Source: an uncultured Granulosicoccaceae bacterium (GTDB lineage Bacteria > Pseudomonadota > Gammaproteobacteria > Granulosicoccales > Granulosicoccaceae). From it: a DNA stretch of 55,947 nt. Within the stretch, counting starts at the first letter, position 1. The number at the start of each line of letters is the position of its first letter. Location: the NCBI GenBank assembly GCA_937927895.1, contig CALGKA010000099.1, positions 1-55,947 of the forward strand, read 5' to 3'. The notes beneath the pieces are model-generated. The model searched no databases, was not told the origin of the DNA, and was given only the letters and a program-made list of their open reading frames with translations. Below, piece after piece: positions 53,985-55,947 of the stretch. Both the position numbers and the translations under genes were made by a program.

Positions 53985-54647
53985 ATGACTGAGTATGAAA
54001 TTCGTCGGAAGATCATAGAGTTGTGTTTACAGATGAATTCCACTGGCTTAAATCAGGGTACCTCTGGCAATATCAGTGCACGGTTTGGCAACCGTATGCT
54101 TATTACTCCCAGTGGTATTCCGTATGAGCAACTGCATGCAGAAGATATTGCAAGCATGGCAATTAATAGCAGTAAGTATAGTTGGGATGGTCCGTGCAAG
54201 CCTTCATCTGAATGGCACTTTCACCGTTCAATACTGAAAAACAAGCCTGATCTAAATGCCGTTATCCACACTCATTCAACGTTTTCGACAGTGCTCTCAA
54301 TAGCGCGTGAATCAATACCTGCAGTGCACTACATGATTGGTGCTTTTGGTGGCGACAGTGTTGAATGCGCTGAGTATGCAACCTTTGGTACACCTGAACT
54401 TTCGAAGAATATAAAAAAGGCTATGCAGGACAGAACTGCCTGTCTGCTTGCAAATCATGGCATGGTAGCCGGTGGCAAGGACCTTGATAACGCTATGTGG
54501 ACCGCCGTAGAGCTTGAAACGTTAGCTAAGCAATATTACTACGCCAAAATGGCGGGCAATATGGTGGTATTACCTAGCGATGAAATGGAAAACGTCCTTG
54601 AACTCTTTAAAGGGTATGGGCAGCAATCTAAGGACTCGCAAGAGTAA
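53985..54647 (+). CDS. Class II aldolase/adducin family protein (FucA/AraD-like)
   Basis: The product is 220 residues. Zinc ligands and catalytic Glu match L-fuculose-phosphate aldolase: SSEWHFH with E76, VIHTHSTFS with H95 and H97, and LANHGMVAGG with H158. TSGNISAR and GIPYEQLHAEDI are further family blocks. Enzymes of this type cleave phosphorylated ketoses or decarboxylate or epimerise their relatives. Here it is the natural lyase for the phosphorylated product of the locus kinases, giving a C2 or C3 unit. It is separated from the transporter genes by the MITE-like element. Confidence 0.9.
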   Translation: MTEYEIRRKIIELCLQMNSTGLNQGTSGNISARFGNRMLITPSGIPYEQLHAEDIASMAINSSKYSWDGPCKPSSEWHFHRSILKNKPDLNAVIHTHSTFSTVLSIARESIPAVHYMIGAFGGDSVECAEYATFGTPELSKNIKKAMQDRTACLLANHGMVAGGKDLDNAMWTAVELETLAKQYYYAKMAGNMVVLPSDEMENVLELFKGYGQQSKDSQE

Positions 54648-54737
54648 GGCTAAAGTTGGCAGTGAGGCGGTAGCGGGTCAATTGCGGCGTGTGACTGGGT
54701 AGCTATGCAAGGTCGCTTCGTGGTTGTCTAGACGAAG

Positions 54738-54768
54738 CTTTGGCGATTGGCGATTGGCGATTGGCGCT
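54738..54768. repeat. Heptamer tandem repeat (ggcgatt)3
   Basis: Three copies of ggcgatt followed by a partial fourth (ggcgct). It lies about 95 bp downstream of the aldolase gene. Non-coding. Confidence 0.85.
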
Positions 54769-54848
54769 TGTTAGGGCGGTTCCAGAAGACGTATGGCAAA
54801 CTTCAGTCGAAAATTCTTGAGGGCAGTTATTTTTACTTTATCGGTCAG

Positions 54849-55190
54849 TTATTGATAAGCGGCGCGAATAGAAGTTGCGATTTCATCATTGACGTCGGCA
54901 ATCCCTATACTTGCAGACGTACTATACGCTTGCTTACCGCAAATAAAATTATGAGGTTCAATTGCACTGCGAATATTTTCAGCTATCTGATTAGCGCCTT
55001 GCCTTTCGGTTGAGCGAACAGGAACACAAAACACATCACCACCTTGTCCTGTGTCCTGCCACTACATTATCCACTGGCACTGACTCGGTGAGAAGATGTG
55101 CCAATGCTTTAAACAAGGCATCACCCGCGGCATGGCCAGCGGTATCTTTGATGTATTTAAAATGATCCAGATCTGTAGTAGTGATTTAGC
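54849..55190 (-). pseudogene. Diguanylate-cyclase (GGDEF) domain remnant
   Basis: The minus strand reads DLDHFKYIKDTAGHAAGDAL and FKALAHLLTESVPVDNVVAG, the first half of a GGDEF domain. After a frameshift it continues GQGGDVFCVPVRSTERQGAN, IRSAIEPHNF and STSASIGIADVNDE, the second half. The GGDEF motif has become GGDVF, so the catalytic Glu is lost. It lies just downstream of the patatin gene on the same strand. The gene is dead. Confidence 0.8.
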
Positions 55191-55227
55191 GCACAAGCAA
55201 GGCCGACGACGAATTACATTGTCATTT

Positions 55228-55947
55228 TCAGGAAATGCTGCCAAGGCTCTGGTCAGCCTTTTCATAACCGAGATCGATCAGTTCAGCTGCAAGATCGAAC
55301 TCCAGGATTCCACACGTATTTCTCGCAATTTCGACATAATAGTCTGCAGGGTAAACGGAAAGTTTTTGCCTGGCGATGGTGCTTTGCATTACATCAAAAG
55401 CCTGATTTGCCACATCGAACGCATCCCATTTGTGGCTTTCTTTTACGGATGTTGAACTACTTAGCGTGGATATAAATTCGCTAATGGTCTGGGTAAAAGA
55501 ATTTTTCTCTGAATCCTCATTAATTTTAATTACTTTCTCGTTTTTATCAACTTTTCCACCGAGATTGACAGCAATGGTTAAATCGGTAGCGTCGTTGAAT
55601 GTGGGAGCAATCGGAACAGGGTTCAACACACCCCCGTCTATCAGGTCCACACCACCATATTTATAAGTAGTAAGGAATAGAGGCAACGATATAGATGCTC
55701 TGATTGCATCAAACAGTCTCCCTGAATTGATCCACACCTCTTTGCCGTTATGAATGTCAGCTGCAACTGCGGTGTAATTAACGGGCAAGTCTTCAATGTT
55801 TATATCACCGACAATCTGTACCAGGGTGTCAATGATTTTATCGCCCTTAACTATTCCATTGGTACTCCAGGTAAAATCGAGCAGTGAGACAATATCAAGT
55901 TTTGTAATCGCACATACCCAGGCTTGAAACTCATCGAGTTTTCCAGC
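55228..55947 (-). CDS. Patatin-like phospholipase, C-terminal part (cut by right edge)
   Basis: Reading the minus strand from the right edge gives 239 codons without a stop before the end at 55228. The frame shows LPVNYTAVAADIHNGKEVW, AIRASISLPLFLTT and VDLIDGGVLNPVPIAP. The DGG motif is the catalytic Asp block of patatin-like enzymes (RssA/YchK-type); the Ser nucleophile motif GxSxG would lie outside the window. The C-terminal ~100 residues (DKNEKVIKINEDSEK onward) are an extension. A cytoplasmic or membrane-associated acyl hydrolase is expected. Confidence 0.85.
   Translation of the reverse strand, partial: AGKLDEFQAWVCAITKLDIVSLLDFTWSTNGIVKGDKIIDTLVQIVGDINIEDLPVNYTAVAADIHNGKEVWINSGRLFDAIRASISLPLFLTTYKYGGVDLIDGGVLNPVPIAPTFNDATDLTIAVNLGGKVDKNEKVIKINEDSEKNSFTQTISEFISTLSSSTSVKESHKWDAFDVANQAFDVMQSTIARQKLSVYPADYYVEIARNTCGILEFDLAAELIDLGYEKADQSLGSIS

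Noticed and set aside
15094..55947. CRISPR array
   Set aside because: All repeats seen are dispersed, palindromic or short tandem units; no regularly spaced unique spacers or cas genes were found.

Overview
The window reads as a chromosomal segment of a marine-type gammaproteobacterium. The grounds are lipoproteins and outer-membrane barrels, a TapT-like DTW protein, sugar ABC systems and secreted proteins with calcium-binding repeats. No rRNA, tRNA or taxonomic marker is present, so the placement is inference. Coding density is low and the spaces between genes are full of decayed mobile DNA.

Left part (1-8.6 kb): the window opens inside an IS110-type transposase. A truncated TctA-type permease, a tautomerase and a two-domain VOC protein follow. 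Next come a secreted protein with two malectin-like domains, a membrane-anchored ankyrin protein, and fossils of a group II intron (domains V/VI), an IS3 OrfA, an IS30 transposase and REP-associated tyrosine transposases (RAYTs).

Middle part (8.6-30.7 kb): a very large secreted protein (DUF11-like region, SdrD-B-like domain, thrombospondin type-3 repeats) is split in two by a one-base frameshift. After it lie a decayed FMN reductase, a DTW protein, a NYN-domain nuclease, a zinc-ribbon membrane protein, a 924-residue membrane protein joining an EamA transporter to a YczE/YitT-like domain, a membrane-anchored HTH regulator, an AraC-type regulator, two adjacent lipoprotein genes and a di-haem MauG-type peroxidase.

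Right-middle part (30.8-43.6 kb): an orphan pair of sugar ABC permeases, two outer-membrane barrels, a beta-propeller protein with Cys/Asp-Gly repeats, a Pif1-like helicase, a lipoprotein and a vapBC-type toxin-antitoxin pair.

Right part (44-54.6 kb): a coherent sugar or polyol locus. A minus-strand operon (FGGY kinase, 2-hydroxyacid dehydrogenase, PfkB kinase) is divergent from a SorC regulator. The regulator is followed on the plus strand by a periplasmic binding protein, a two-domain ATPase, two permeases and a class II aldolase. Uptake, phosphorylation, redox and retro-aldol cleavage are therefore encoded together; the substrate is not known. The window ends with a decayed GGDEF protein and a patatin-like phospholipase cut by the edge.

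Two things run through the whole window. One is at least eleven RAYT fragments of several subfamilies, none intact. The other is a long-hairpin MITE-like element in five copies, two of which start one base after a stop codon.
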